Positions 50,782 to 60,014 of a DNA stretch of 64,000 nucleotides are shown one piece after another. The notes under the pieces are model-generated. The model made no database searches, was not told the origin of the DNA, and saw only the letters and a list, made by a program, of their open reading frames with translations. A program made the translations under genes and the position numbers. Positions within the stretch are counted from its first letter, which is position 1. Each line of letters begins with the position of its first letter. The DNA is from UKL13-3 sp964392775 (GTDB lineage Bacteria > Bacteroidota > Bacteroidia > UKL13-3), in NCBI GenBank assembly GCA_964392775.1, contig CAYMRD010000006.1:62001-126000 (forward strand). The letters are read 5' to 3'.

Positions 50782-51444
50782 GTGAACTATCTCTCACATT
50801 ATGTTGTTGATTGCCGTTCCGGCAATCCTTATTACAACACCGGTTTAATTTTACCGGATTTTGCAAAACAATGGATACCTAATTTTCGTACCTCCCCATT
50901 AAAACGTCTTTCTGTTGAACAAACACAATTGTTGGAGGGAGCACTTAAGCATTATCAAAGCGATAAAATCTTTCATGCCTCATCTTTCTTTAGCCATTAT
51001 CAGGAAATTGTAAATGGTAAACTTAAATCATTGCCATTTTCGGAGTTGCTTACGCGGAAGTGGTTTATTGGGCACGTACTCACCGAATTGCTAATTGACA
51101 GGTCTATTGTGCAGAATTTTCCGGAATTGACTGACGCTTTTTATGATAATTTGAATAAATCAGACTCGGTTGAGCTGGACGGGTTGTTTTCAGCCTTTGG
51201 TGTTCATGATTCAGCCCCGTTTTTGGATATTTTCAATCATTTCAGGCAGGTAAAGTATATTTATTATTACGCAGATAATAACAAGTTCTTATATTCGTTA
51301 AGTAGAATCATGATGCGGGTGGGGTTACCTGAAATGACAGAACCTGACCAACGATTGATGTTGAAAGGAATATTGGAAATTGAAGAGCAACTGCTTCCAA
51401 CAGGAGAGCAGTTACTGGAAGAACTTAAAAATGTTTTTGTGTAA
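50782..51444 (+). CDS. Hypothetical protein, distantly ACP-phosphodiesterase-like
   Basis: A 220-residue helical protein. The N-terminus MNYLSHYVVDCRSGNPYYNT then GLILPDFAKQW resembles the MNFLAH...G...PDF start of the AcpH family that removes phosphopantetheine from acyl carrier protein. HASSFFSHYQEI and FIGHVLTELLIDRSI add histidines and acidic residues that could form an HD-like metal site. The match is weak, so no activity is assigned. GTG start at 50782, no closer ATG. Confidence 0.5.
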   Translation: MNYLSHYVVDCRSGNPYYNTGLILPDFAKQWIPNFRTSPLKRLSVEQTQLLEGALKHYQSDKIFHASSFFSHYQEIVNGKLKSLPFSELLTRKWFIGHVLTELLIDRSIVQNFPELTDAFYDNLNKSDSVELDGLFSAFGVHDSAPFLDIFNHFRQVKYIYYYADNNKFLYSLSRIMMRVGLPEMTEPDQRLMLKGILEIEEQLLPTGEQLLEELKNVFV

Positions 51445-51447
51445 TAC

Positions 51448-52515
51448 ATGAAGAAGCTGCTTTGTATGGTGTTTGGAGTGTGGTGGTTCTCATCACAGGC
51501 TCAGATACTCAAATACAGTAATGAATTTTTATCTATTGGCGTAGGAGCAAGAGCTGCAGCTATGGGAAGTGCTGTTGTGTCAAGCACACAGGATGCAACA
51601 GCAGCCTATTGGAATCCGGCAGGTCTTATACATGTTCAGGATAATATTCAGGTTGCACTGATGCACAACGAGCAATTTGCCGGCATCGTAAAACTCGACT
51701 ACGGGACTGTTGCTTTTAAATACAATGAAAGCAGTGCTTTTGCGATTTCGATGATCCGCGTTGGGGTGGATGATATTCCCAATACATTAAATCTTTTTCA
51801 AAACGGACAGTTGGATTACTCCCGCGTTACCAGTTTTTCTTCTGTTGATTATGGTTTTCTCGGGTCGTATGCACGCAAAACCCAAATTGAAGGATTGGCA
51901 TTGGGTGGCAATGTTAAAATTATTCGCAGGGTGGTGGGCGAGTTTGCCAGTGCCTGGGGATTTGGTTTTGATTTAGGCGCTCAGTATACCTACCGTAAAT
52001 GGAATGTTGGTGCAAGTTTGCGGGATGTTACCACCACCTTTAATGTTTGGAGATACAGTTTTTCGGAGCAACAAAAGCAGGTGCTCCTGCAAACCGATAA
52101 TGCATTGCCATCTAATACACTTGAGTTGACGGCTCCTAAAATGATTCTGGGAGTTTCGCGGAAATGGTTGTTTTTTAAAGATCGGTTATCCGTATTGCCA
52201 GAGATCAATACCGAGTTGACTTTTGATGGCCGCAAGAACAACTGGATACAAAGTAAATATTTCAATGTGGATCCTCGTATTGGACTTGAATTGGGGTATC
52301 GGGATATTGTTTTCTTAAGATCCGGAATTATGAACTTCCAATCGGTTAAGCAATTTGACGGCTCTTATGAACTCTCTTACATGCCATCGGTGGGAGTTGG
52401 GCTCCAAATAAACAATCTAAGCATTGATTATGCGTTGTCAAACTTTGGCAGCACAACCGGTTTGCCTTATTCCAATATCATATCGTTGCGTTTAGGTATC
52501 AATAAAAAGGGGTAG
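51448..52515 (+). CDS. PorV/PorQ family outer-membrane protein
   Basis: Signal peptide MKKLLCMVFGVWWFSSQAQ. Near residue 30 is the family signature FLSIGVGARAAAMGSAVV and ATAAYWNPAGL, followed by a FadL-like beta barrel to the C-terminus. PorV shuttles type IX cargo from the translocon to the attachment complex, and PorQ has a related surface role; which one this is cannot be told. Consistent with the T9SS cargo at 30187. Starts 4 nt after the previous stop. Confidence 0.82.
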   Translation: MKKLLCMVFGVWWFSSQAQILKYSNEFLSIGVGARAAAMGSAVVSSTQDATAAYWNPAGLIHVQDNIQVALMHNEQFAGIVKLDYGTVAFKYNESSAFAISMIRVGVDDIPNTLNLFQNGQLDYSRVTSFSSVDYGFLGSYARKTQIEGLALGGNVKIIRRVVGEFASAWGFGFDLGAQYTYRKWNVGASLRDVTTTFNVWRYSFSEQQKQVLLQTDNALPSNTLELTAPKMILGVSRKWLFFKDRLSVLPEINTELTFDGRKNNWIQSKYFNVDPRIGLELGYRDIVFLRSGIMNFQSVKQFDGSYELSYMPSVGVGLQINNLSIDYALSNFGSTTGLPYSNIISLRLGINKKG

Positions 52516-52572
52516 TTATAAGTTTTTATTCTCGGATAAGGCATGTACTTTTGGGGCATAAAATACCTTCAC

Positions 52573-53409
52573 ATGCGCTTACTTTTTTTCGCTCTGCTAT
52601 TGATGACTTCCACGATTGCACCGGCTCAATCCCGCAATAAGATTTCTTATGGCGTCAGCCTCAATCCGACTATTACATTTCCAATCAATACAACCAGTTC
52701 AAATAGTCCATTGCCAACTCAGCCAGGTCTAACTTTTAAGCAATATGCCGATTCGGTGAAGTCGTTTGAAACCTACAAACTTTCAGTTGGTGCAACAGTT
52801 TGGGTTAATTATTTATTGAATAAAAAATGGACATTGCAAACCGGTATCGGTTATAGTGAGGTTGGCTTTACACGCGAACAAAAAGACATTCAGCTGGGAG
52901 ATAAATTATATCCGGGGATTGGAGTTGGCTATGTAACTGATGCTACATCTGCATCAAGAAGTGCTGCGTACAGTTTTAAATATCAATACCTCACGGTTCC
53001 GGTTTTGTTTAATTATTATGCCAAGCGCAGTAGCGATTTTAAATGGTTGTATTATTTTACGGGTGGAGCCGGATTTAATGTATTGGTGAAACATCAGATG
53101 AAAGCTAAGATGAATGATTTTGTGGTGGATGGAGAAGATGTTTTTCATATAGATTCTACAGGTTATGAAGGCTCTCCTTTTACCGTAAACCTTTTTTTAG
53201 GAGGGCGGATTGAACACCGTATCAGCAAAGATTTACAATTGTTTTGTCAGCCGATGCTAACGGCTTTTCCATTGTCGGTATCTAAAACAGAAATGAAATC
53301 GTATCCGGTAGGATTGCAGGTCAATATAGGTTTAATCTATTCGTTGGATGCCGGCAAGGAGGAATTCAAAAAGAACAATTCATCAAAGGATGACACTCAC
53401 AAAGATTGA
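52573..53409 (+). CDS. Outer-membrane beta-barrel protein, 278 aa
   Basis: Signal peptide MRLLFFALLLMTSTIAPAQ. The rest alternates aromatic and polar residues in short strands (KISYGVSLNPTITFPIN, WTLQTGIGYSEVGFTREQ, YQYLTVPVLFNYYAK, LQVNIGLIYSLDAG), the pattern of an OmpA/PorT-like porin fold of about eight strands. The frame extends to 52543, but ATG at 52573 puts the signal first. Overlaps the NUDIX gene by 20 nt. Role unknown. Confidence 0.7.
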   Translation: MRLLFFALLLMTSTIAPAQSRNKISYGVSLNPTITFPINTTSSNSPLPTQPGLTFKQYADSVKSFETYKLSVGATVWVNYLLNKKWTLQTGIGYSEVGFTREQKDIQLGDKLYPGIGVGYVTDATSASRSAAYSFKYQYLTVPVLFNYYAKRSSDFKWLYYFTGGAGFNVLVKHQMKAKMNDFVVDGEDVFHIDSTGYEGSPFTVNLFLGGRIEHRISKDLQLFCQPMLTAFPLSVSKTEMKSYPVGLQVNIGLIYSLDAGKEEFKKNNSSKDDTHKD

Positions 53410-53845
53410 CCGGTTTAATATCCGTGTGTATGGATTGTTGGTGAATGAAGCAGGATCCGTACTGCTTTCAAAGGAGCGTATCGGTGATATTGAGTTCACC
53501 AAATTACCGGGAGGAGGTATGGAGTTTGGCGAAGGCGTAAAGGATTGTTTAATCCGGGAGTTTAAAGAGGAGATGGGAATTGATATCGAAGTTGGGGAAC
53601 ATTTTTATACAACCGATTTTTTTCAGCAAAGTGCCTTTCGGTCGACTGACCAGCTGATAAGCATTTATTACAAAGTAAAATCACTCTCACCGTTATCGGT
53701 TATTCCGATGGAGGAGTTCACTATTGAAAATGATGGACGGATGGAACAACAACAATTATTTTGGGTTCGTATTGCGGAGCTGAGTCCCGATGTTGTAACC
53801 TTTCCGATTGACAAGCTGGTGGTGGCAAAACTTCAGCGCAGCTGA
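53390..53845 (+). CDS. NUDIX hydrolase
   Basis: A 151-residue protein with a complete NUDIX box GGGMEFGEG-x7-REFKEEMGI (the Glu set that binds Mg). Hydrolyses nucleoside-diphosphate-linked compounds; substrate unknown. ATG at 53390 lies inside the end of the barrel gene, preceded by AAAGG, one of the few possible ribosome-binding sites here. Its 3' end overlaps the convergent pdxJ by 13 nt. Confidence 0.85.
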   Translation: MTLTKIDRFNIRVYGLLVNEAGSVLLSKERIGDIEFTKLPGGGMEFGEGVKDCLIREFKEEMGIDIEVGEHFYTTDFFQQSAFRSTDQLISIYYKVKSLSPLSVIPMEEFTIENDGRMEQQQLFWVRIAELSPDVVTFPIDKLVVAKLQRS

Positions 53846-54549
53846 CGTTTGTACAACTGTACGGTGTTTTCCATTCCGTAAATTAAGGCATCACATACCA
53901 GCGCATGTCCGATGCTCACTTCGAGCAATGCCGGAATATGCTGGGCAAAAAAATGTAAGTTTTCCAAACTAAGGTCGTGACCGGCATTGATGCCCAATCT
54001 CAACTCTTGTGCTTTTGTGGCTGCTTTGATAAAGGGAGCGATGGCCACCTGTTTATCTTTTGAATAGTTGTGCGCGTATTGTTCGGTATACAATTCAATA
54101 CGATTTGTTCCGGTTTCTTTGGCTCCTTCTACCATCCGTTCATCTGCATCCACAAAAATGGAGGTGCGTATTCCATGCGATTGAAACATGGCAATGGTAT
54201 CAATTAAGTAGGAGCGGTGTTTGATGGTGTCCCATCCATGGTCGGAAGTGAGTTGTCCAAGTGTATCGGGAACCAGTGTAACTTGTGCAGGTACTACTTC
54301 GAGAACGAGTTTAACAAAAGATGGTTCGAGTGGATTGCCTTCAATATTAAACTCTGTTGTTAATACATTTTTTAATTCACGCACATCATTGTACCGGATA
54401 TGTCTTTCATCCGGGCGTGGATGCACCGTGATACCATCTGCTCCCCAGCGTTCAATTTGTGTAGCCATTTGGATTACATCCGGATTGTTGCCACCCCGGG
54501 AGTTGCGCAACGTAGCTAATTTATTGATATTGACAGAGAGTTTGGTCAT
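53833..54549 (-). CDS. pdxJ: Pyridoxine 5'-phosphate synthase
   Basis: Condenses 3-amino-2-oxopropyl phosphate with deoxyxylulose 5-phosphate to pyridoxine 5'-phosphate. Family motifs: KLSVNINKLATLRNSRG, GADGITVHPRPDERHI, LEVVPAQVTLVPD, GHDLSLENL and EVSIGHALVCDALIYG. The 238-residue length is normal. Only 27 bp separate it from the upstream exonuclease gene. Confidence 0.95.
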   Translation of the reverse strand: MTKLSVNINKLATLRNSRGGNNPDVIQMATQIERWGADGITVHPRPDERHIRYNDVRELKNVLTTEFNIEGNPLEPSFVKLVLEVVPAQVTLVPDTLGQLTSDHGWDTIKHRSYLIDTIAMFQSHGIRTSIFVDADERMVEGAKETGTNRIELYTEQYAHNYSKDKQVAIAPFIKAATKAQELRLGINAGHDLSLENLHFFAQHIPALLEVSIGHALVCDALIYGMENTVQLYKRQLR

Positions 54550-54576
54550 CGGTGAGTGTGATTACAACTGGCGAAA

Positions 54577-55302
54577 TTAGGGAACAATTTTGATATCAGT
54601 TTCATCGAGCAGGTTTTCCTTGCGGAAGCGCAGCATCAATTGCGCCACCGTGATGATGTCTTTCTGGCAATATTCTTTGATGCGTTCGAGGTCTTGTTCT
54701 TTCCAGTATACGTGACCTACCATGCTTCCGTCAATATCGTCTTTAGGTGTGGGGATATCGAATGCAGCAGCTAATAATTCAAGTGAGGTATAGGCTTTGT
54801 AGTCGCCAAACTTCCACAGCTCCATGGTATCAAGCAAGGTTACCTCCCATGGTTTTTTGCCTGCAATATTTAAGATGCGCGGAATATCTACTCCGTTAAT
54901 CAAACACCTGCGCGAGATATAAGGGTAGTCAAATTCTTTTCCGTTGTGGGCGCAGAGCAAATGGTCGGGTTCGTTGAAATGGCGTTCGAGCATTTGGGTG
55001 AATTCCTGTAGCAGCAGTTTTTCATCATCGCCATAAAACGACTTGATGCGAAACTGCCAGCTATTGCCACTGCGTGTAAAATGTCCGGCCGAAATACAAA
55101 TGACCTTGCCGAACTCGGCATAAATAGCGGCTTTTCCGTAAATCTCTTCGGGCGTGGAGTTTTCTCCTTTGTAATTAAGGACATTGGCTTTTTTGTTCCA
55201 CAAATGTTGCCAGCGTTCGTCCAGTTCGTTATAGGTTGCGTATTGAGATACGGTTTCAATATCGATAACCAGTACCCGGCTTAAGTCTAATTGTTCTAAC
55301 AT
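54577..55302 (-). CDS. DEDDy 3'-5' exonuclease, PolB-exonuclease-like
   Basis: A 241-residue stand-alone exonuclease domain: motif I RVLVIDIETVSQ (Asp, Glu), motif II LLCAHNGKEFDYPYI (Asp) and motif III YCQKDIITVAQL (Y-x3-D). No polymerase domain. Similar to the predicted 3'-5' exonucleases related to PolB; a role in DNA or RNA end trimming is likely. ATG at 55302 is chosen; the frame extends to 55335. Divergent from prmC. Confidence 0.87.
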   Translation of the reverse strand: MLEQLDLSRVLVIDIETVSQYATYNELDERWQHLWNKKANVLNYKGENSTPEEIYGKAAIYAEFGKVICISAGHFTRSGNSWQFRIKSFYGDDEKLLLQEFTQMLERHFNEPDHLLCAHNGKEFDYPYISRRCLINGVDIPRILNIAGKKPWEVTLLDTMELWKFGDYKAYTSLELLAAAFDIPTPKDDIDGSMVGHVYWKEQDLERIKEYCQKDIITVAQLMLRFRKENLLDETDIKIVP

Positions 55303-55385
55303 AATGGTGTAAGATTGTTTTACAGGCAACAGCAAATTAAAGACAGGCTATCGCAAAAACAAGGCTTATTCATACATTCGCAAAT

Positions 55386-56246
55386 GTGTTTCCCAAACAA
55401 CTCATTTCAGTCGTTGCCAATCAGCTTACTTCGCTTTATGATGCGGAAGAAGCCAATGCCATTGCAACGGAGCTGGTGTTGTTTTTCAGTGGATGTTCGA
55501 GAGCGGAGTTGTTGTTGAACAAAGAGGAAATGAAATCCGAGGTGTTGGAAAAGGTTCAAGCGGCCATTCCAAGATTGTTGGCACACGAGCCGTTGCAGTA
55601 TGTAATTGGTGAAGCATGGTTTTACGGATTGCCATTTAAAGTCAATCCACATGTTTTAATTCCACGTCCCGAAACAGAAGAGTTGGTAGAGAAGATTATC
55701 AACAAAATCACAAGTCACAAATCACAAATCACAATTCTCGACATTGGAACCGGCTCGGGTTGTATTCCAATCACCCTCAAAAAACATCTTCCACAGGCAC
55801 AGGTTTATGGATTGGATATATCACAAGAAGCGTTAGAGGTTGCTAATCACAATGCTCTATTAAATAAGGTAGAGGTCAATTTTGTGAAGGGTGACATTCT
55901 CAATTCTCAACTCTCACTTCTCACTTCTTCTTCATTCGATATTATTGTCAGCAATCCTCCCTATATAACCGATGCCGAAAAGCCGGAAATGGGAATGCAC
56001 GTTCTGGACTTTGAACCGCATACAGCATTGTTTGTTACAGATGGCAATCCGCTCCAATTTTATGAAGCCATTGCAGTGTTTGCGAGCAAGCGATTAAAAA
56101 AAGAAGGTCTTTTATTTGTGGAAATCAACAAACTCTATGGTCACGAAGTGAAGTATACCTTTGAAGTACACGGTTTTAAGCAGGTTGAGATTCATGCCGA
56201 TATGCACGGAAACGAGCGAATGGTAACAGGCGTGTTTGCCGGATAA
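55386..56246 (+). CDS. prmC: Release factor glutamine methyltransferase PrmC (HemK)
   Basis: Methylates the GGQ glutamine of release factors RF1 and RF2. N-terminal helical domain, linker YVIGEAWFYGLPFKVNPHVLIPRPETEEL (core VLIPRPETEEL), SAM motif I ILDIGTGSGCIPITL and the catalytic NPPY in VSNPPYITDAE. Start is GTG at 55386; a -7 element TACATTCG ends 5 nt upstream. Two low-complexity stretches (ITSHKSQIT near residue 110, LNSQLSLLTSSSF near residue 172) correspond to CACAAATCACAAATC and CTCAACTCTCACTTCTC DNA of the kind found in spacers. Confidence 0.93.
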   Translation: MFPKQLISVVANQLTSLYDAEEANAIATELVLFFSGCSRAELLLNKEEMKSEVLEKVQAAIPRLLAHEPLQYVIGEAWFYGLPFKVNPHVLIPRPETEELVEKIINKITSHKSQITILDIGTGSGCIPITLKKHLPQAQVYGLDISQEALEVANHNALLNKVEVNFVKGDILNSQLSLLTSSSFDIIVSNPPYITDAEKPEMGMHVLDFEPHTALFVTDGNPLQFYEAIAVFASKRLKKEGLLFVEINKLYGHEVKYTFEVHGFKQVEIHADMHGNERMVTGVFAG

Positions 56247-56323
56247 AAGCACTTCAAACCATTTATCCTTAAGTGGTAATTTTTAGCGGCTAATTGCTTT
56301 TCTTTGAAGCCAAACTTTTAAAC

Positions 56324-59254
56324 ATGAAAAAATACATTTCTTTTATGGTGTTTGTGCTGGGCGCTGTTGTCGCGTTTGCACAGGCCCGCTACGAACAACA
56401 TACCTCTCCGGATGGTAAGTTTACCTATCAAACCGTTCCTGGTGATCCATTGGGTGTGCGCATTTACAAATTGCCAAATGGACTTACGGTGATGCTTTCG
56501 GTGAACAAAAGTGAACCAAGAATTCAAACCCTGATCGCAACCCGCGCGGGAAGCAAAAATGATCCGGCTGATAATACCGGTTTGGCACATTACCTCGAGC
56601 ACATGCTGTTTAAAGGAACCAATACTTATGGTACTAAAGACTGGGCTAAAGAAAAAGAGCAACTGGATAAAATTGATGCTTTGTATGAGCAATACAACAA
56701 AACCAAGGATGAAGCCAAACGTAAACAAATCTACCATCAAATAGACTCTGTTTCAGGTGTGGCTTCCAAATATGCCATTGCCAATGAGTACGATAAAATG
56801 TTATCTACGATTGGCGCTACCAGAACCAATGCTTTTACATCTTTAGAGCAAACAGTTTATGTTAATGATATTCCTCAAAATCAGGTTAACAACTGGCTGA
56901 CCATTGAAGCCGAACGTTTCCGCAATCCGGTATTACGTTTATTCCACACCGAACTGGAGGCTGTTTACGAAGAAAAAAATATTTCACTCGACAATGACCA
57001 GCGCAAAGTATTTGAAGCGATGATGACGAATTTGTTTACCAAACATGCTTACGGAACCCAAACAACTATTGGTACGGTTGAGCATTTGAAGAATCCTTCG
57101 TTGGTTAAGATCCGCAATTATTTTAATACCTATTATGTTCCGAACAATATGGCCATCATCATGGCCGGTGATCTGGATCCTGATAAAACCATTGCAGCGA
57201 TTGCTGAGCGTTTTGCCTATATGCAACCGAAGCCTGTTCCTCCTTACAACTTTGCTGCCGAGCCTGTGCGCAAAGCACCTGTTGAAGTGAATGTATATGG
57301 TCCGGCTGCCGAAAACCTGATGATGGCTTACCGCCTGCCGGGTGCACTGACCAAAGAAGCCCAATACCTTGTATTGTGTGATTATATGATGGCTAATGCA
57401 AAGGCCGGGTTTATTGATTTGAACCTGGTGCAAAAGCAAGCGGTATTGTCGGCCGGGTCTTCAACCTGGATCAACAAGGATTACAGCATCTATTTTATGA
57501 TGGGTAAACCTAAACAAGGTCAAACCCTTGAAGAGGTAAAAAGTTTATTGCTTTCACAGTTGAACCTGATCAAAACCGGAGCCTTTGATGACGCAACCCT
57601 GCAAGCGATTATCAACAATTTTAAGGTAGATCAGATTCGCAACAACGAAAGCAATGCAGGAAGAGCTTATAGTATGCTGGATGTTTTCACGGTGGGCAAC
57701 GAATGGAAAAATCAGGTTTCATTCCTGGATGATCTGTCGAAAATTACCAAAGAAGAACTGGTGGCTTTTGCCAACAAGTATTTTACCAATGATTATGTTG
57801 TGATTTATAAACGTGTGGGTGAAGATAAGAGCGTGGTGAAAGTTCCAAAACCGGAGATCACACCTGTGGATGTAAACCGCGATGATATGAGTCCGTTTGT
57901 GCGTGGTATCGTTGATGCGAAAGTAGAAAATATCAAGCCGGTGTTTATTGACTTTAACAAGGATATTCAATACCGTCAGGTAGGAAACGGAAATACTCTT
58001 TCGTATGTTCAGAACAGAGACAATGGATTGTTTTCGATGTATTATGTGTTGGATATGGGTAAATTCCATAACCTCAAATTGCCTACGGCTGTTAACCTGT
58101 TGCAATACTTAGGTACCGACAAATACACTGCCGAGCAGTTGAGCAAAGAGTTCTTTAAGCTGGCTTGCGACTTTAACGTATACAGCAGCGATGAGCAGGT
58201 ATATGTTTCATTAACAGGGTTGGATGAAAATTTTGAAGAGGCTACACGTTTATTCGAGCATGTGTTGGCCAATGCCAAACCGGATGATGCCGCTTTGCAA
58301 TCAATGGTAGAACGTACACTTAAAGGAAGAGCAGATGCTAAGCTGAGTAAACAGGCTGTGTTTGGAGCGTTACGTCAGTATACTATCTACGGAAAAAACA
58401 ATCCGGGAACCTATATGTTAACTGAGCAGCAATTGAAGTCACTTCAATCAGCCGAGTTGGTTGAGCTTGTAAAATCACTGACATCGTATCGCCATAAAAT
58501 TTATTATTATGGTCCACGTAGCACCGATAATATTGTTGCTTTCCTAACAGCAAACCACAAGATGGCGGATAAACCATTAGAGTATCCTAAGCCGGTAATC
58601 TTTACCCGCAATGAAACCACTTCTAACAAAGTATATTTTACCAACTATAAGATGGTACAAGCCGAGATTATGTGGATCAACCGCCAGTCGATGAAATACG
58701 ATACAACCATGCATGCCAGTGCATCCATGTTTAATGAGTATTTTGGAGGTGGTATGTCGAGTATTGTTTTCCAAACCATTCGCGAAAGCAAAGCGTTGGC
58801 GTATTCAACGTATTCGCGTTATCAGTTGCCGGGTAAAAAAGAAGACCCTATGTATGTTATTGCTTATATCGGAACCCAAGCCGATAAAATTAATGAAGCT
58901 GTTCCTGCCATGACAGAGTTGCTTACTCAAATGCCGGTAGCAGAGATGACTTTTAATGCGGCTAAAGAGTCGTTGAAAAGCCAGATTGAAACAGAACGCA
59001 TCAATAAAGAAGACATCATCTTTAGAGTTGAAAGCACTAAAAAATTAGGTCTGAACCACGATGTTCGCCAGGATGTTTACAATGCATTGGGATCTATGAG
59101 CATGGCGGATATTCAGCGTTTTTATGATGAGCATTACAAAGGCAAAACGTATTCGTATGCTATCATCGGATCGAAAGAGAAAGTGAAAACAGATGATTTG
59201 AAGAAAATCGGAACGCTTACTGAAGTAAGCTTAGAAGAGATTTTCGGATACTAA
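56324..59254 (+). CDS. M16 family zinc metallopeptidase, periplasmic
   Basis: A 976-residue pitrilysin-type protease with two M16 halves. Signal peptide MKKYISFMVFVLGAVVAFAQ. The first half has the inverted zinc motif HYLEHM (HxxEH) and the downstream Glu region EAVYEEKNISLDND; the second half lacks HxxEH, as usual for the inactive partner. A linker insertion of charged helix (KEKEQLDKIDALYEQYNKTK) follows the zinc motif. Periplasmic peptide degradation likely. ATG at 56324. A very stable hairpin follows. Confidence 0.92.
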   Translation: MKKYISFMVFVLGAVVAFAQARYEQHTSPDGKFTYQTVPGDPLGVRIYKLPNGLTVMLSVNKSEPRIQTLIATRAGSKNDPADNTGLAHYLEHMLFKGTNTYGTKDWAKEKEQLDKIDALYEQYNKTKDEAKRKQIYHQIDSVSGVASKYAIANEYDKMLSTIGATRTNAFTSLEQTVYVNDIPQNQVNNWLTIEAERFRNPVLRLFHTELEAVYEEKNISLDNDQRKVFEAMMTNLFTKHAYGTQTTIGTVEHLKNPSLVKIRNYFNTYYVPNNMAIIMAGDLDPDKTIAAIAERFAYMQPKPVPPYNFAAEPVRKAPVEVNVYGPAAENLMMAYRLPGALTKEAQYLVLCDYMMANAKAGFIDLNLVQKQAVLSAGSSTWINKDYSIYFMMGKPKQGQTLEEVKSLLLSQLNLIKTGAFDDATLQAIINNFKVDQIRNNESNAGRAYSMLDVFTVGNEWKNQVSFLDDLSKITKEELVAFANKYFTNDYVVIYKRVGEDKSVVKVPKPEITPVDVNRDDMSPFVRGIVDAKVENIKPVFIDFNKDIQYRQVGNGNTLSYVQNRDNGLFSMYYVLDMGKFHNLKLPTAVNLLQYLGTDKYTAEQLSKEFFKLACDFNVYSSDEQVYVSLTGLDENFEEATRLFEHVLANAKPDDAALQSMVERTLKGRADAKLSKQAVFGALRQYTIYGKNNPGTYMLTEQQLKSLQSAELVELVKSLTSYRHKIYYYGPRSTDNIVAFLTANHKMADKPLEYPKPVIFTRNETTSNKVYFTNYKMVQAEIMWINRQSMKYDTTMHASASMFNEYFGGGMSSIVFQTIRESKALAYSTYSRYQLPGKKEDPMYVIAYIGTQADKINEAVPAMTELLTQMPVAEMTFNAAKESLKSQIETERINKEDIIFRVESTKKLGLNHDVRQDVYNALGSMSMADIQRFYDEHYKGKTYSYAIIGSKEKVKTDDLKKIGTLTEVSLEEIFGY

Positions 59255-59265
59255 GCAAAGTCGCT

Positions 59266-59312
59266 AACAGTGAACGGCCCGGCACGCATAGCGTGCCGGG
59301 CCGTTCACTGTT
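59266..59312. terminator. Long perfect hairpin after the M16 gene
   Basis: The 22-bp perfect stem (59266-59287 with 59291-59312) begins AACAGTGAACGGCCCGGCAC and closes on an ATA loop; TT follows. GC-rich in a moderate-GC setting. It can terminate the M16 gene and may act in both directions. Confidence 0.8.
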
Positions 59313-59340
59313 TTAAATGGTTTATGATATTGTTTCTTTC

Positions 59341-59410
59341 GCCTTCCCACACCCTTTCTCTAAAGGGTACCATCCACACATCGCCTTGGGGTTTTAGGGA
59401 TGGAGTAGGT
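59341..59410. repeat. Degenerate CCCTTTAGGG-type intergenic repeat
   Basis: CACACCCTTTCTCTAAAGGGTA followed by GGGGTTTTAGGGATGG resembles the repeat at 20649-20711 in order and wording, though more decayed. Confidence 0.35.
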
Positions 59411-59420
59411 GATATCTTAT

Positions 59421-59996
59421 TTATGATTTAGAATCGTAGTACGCTTCACCAATCGCTTCCAATTCTGCATACCAATCTTCTCCGTATTTGCGAATAAGGG
59501 CATCTTTCAAAAACTTAAATACCGGAACCTGATGTTCATCGCCCAAGGCGCAAGCCGGTTTGCAAACGTCCCAGCGATGGTAGTTGAGCGCTTCGTATTC
59601 CCCAACCTGTGCAACACGAATAGGATAGAGGTGACAGGAAACAGGTTTTCTAAAATTAGACTTTCCATCTTTCCATGCTTGCTCCATGCCACAACTTAAA
59701 ATGCCGTTTTCATAACGCGAGAAATTGCATTCCCCACTCGGTAAACAGGTGGTCACCAAATCGCCTTCGGGGTCGGTTTCCCAGCTTCCTTTTTCGTCAA
59801 TAGCTTTTAAGGAAGCCGGAGTAAGATAAGGTTTGATGGCCTCAAGGTTGCGTTCGATAGCTTCCAACTCGTCTTCATTCAGGGGTGCACCCTGATCGCC
59901 TTCCACGCAACAAGCACCTTTGCATTTGCTCAGGTTACAGATAAAGTTTTTGTCGAATAGGTCTTCGGATATAAGTGTGTTTTCGAGGATAATCAT
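59421..59996 (-). CDS. DUF3109 family cysteine-rich protein
   Basis: A 191-residue protein with a CxxxCxxxCC-like pattern in ICNLSKCKGACCVEGDQGAP, further Cys in TTCLPSGECNFSRY, SCGMEQAW and VSCHLYPIRV, and a final pair in WDVCKPACALGDEH. The spacing suggests an Fe-S or metal centre similar to the YkgJ/DUF3109 family. Function unknown. It lies 18 bp downstream of the radical SAM gene, so it may be its partner or a maturation factor; inference. Confidence 0.85.
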   Translation of the reverse strand: MIILENTLISEDLFDKNFICNLSKCKGACCVEGDQGAPLNEDELEAIERNLEAIKPYLTPASLKAIDEKGSWETDPEGDLVTTCLPSGECNFSRYENGILSCGMEQAWKDGKSNFRKPVSCHLYPIRVAQVGEYEALNYHRWDVCKPACALGDEHQVPVFKFLKDALIRKYGEDWYAELEAIGEAYYDSKS

Positions 59997-60014
59997 GTGT
60001 GCAAATGGATGTAG

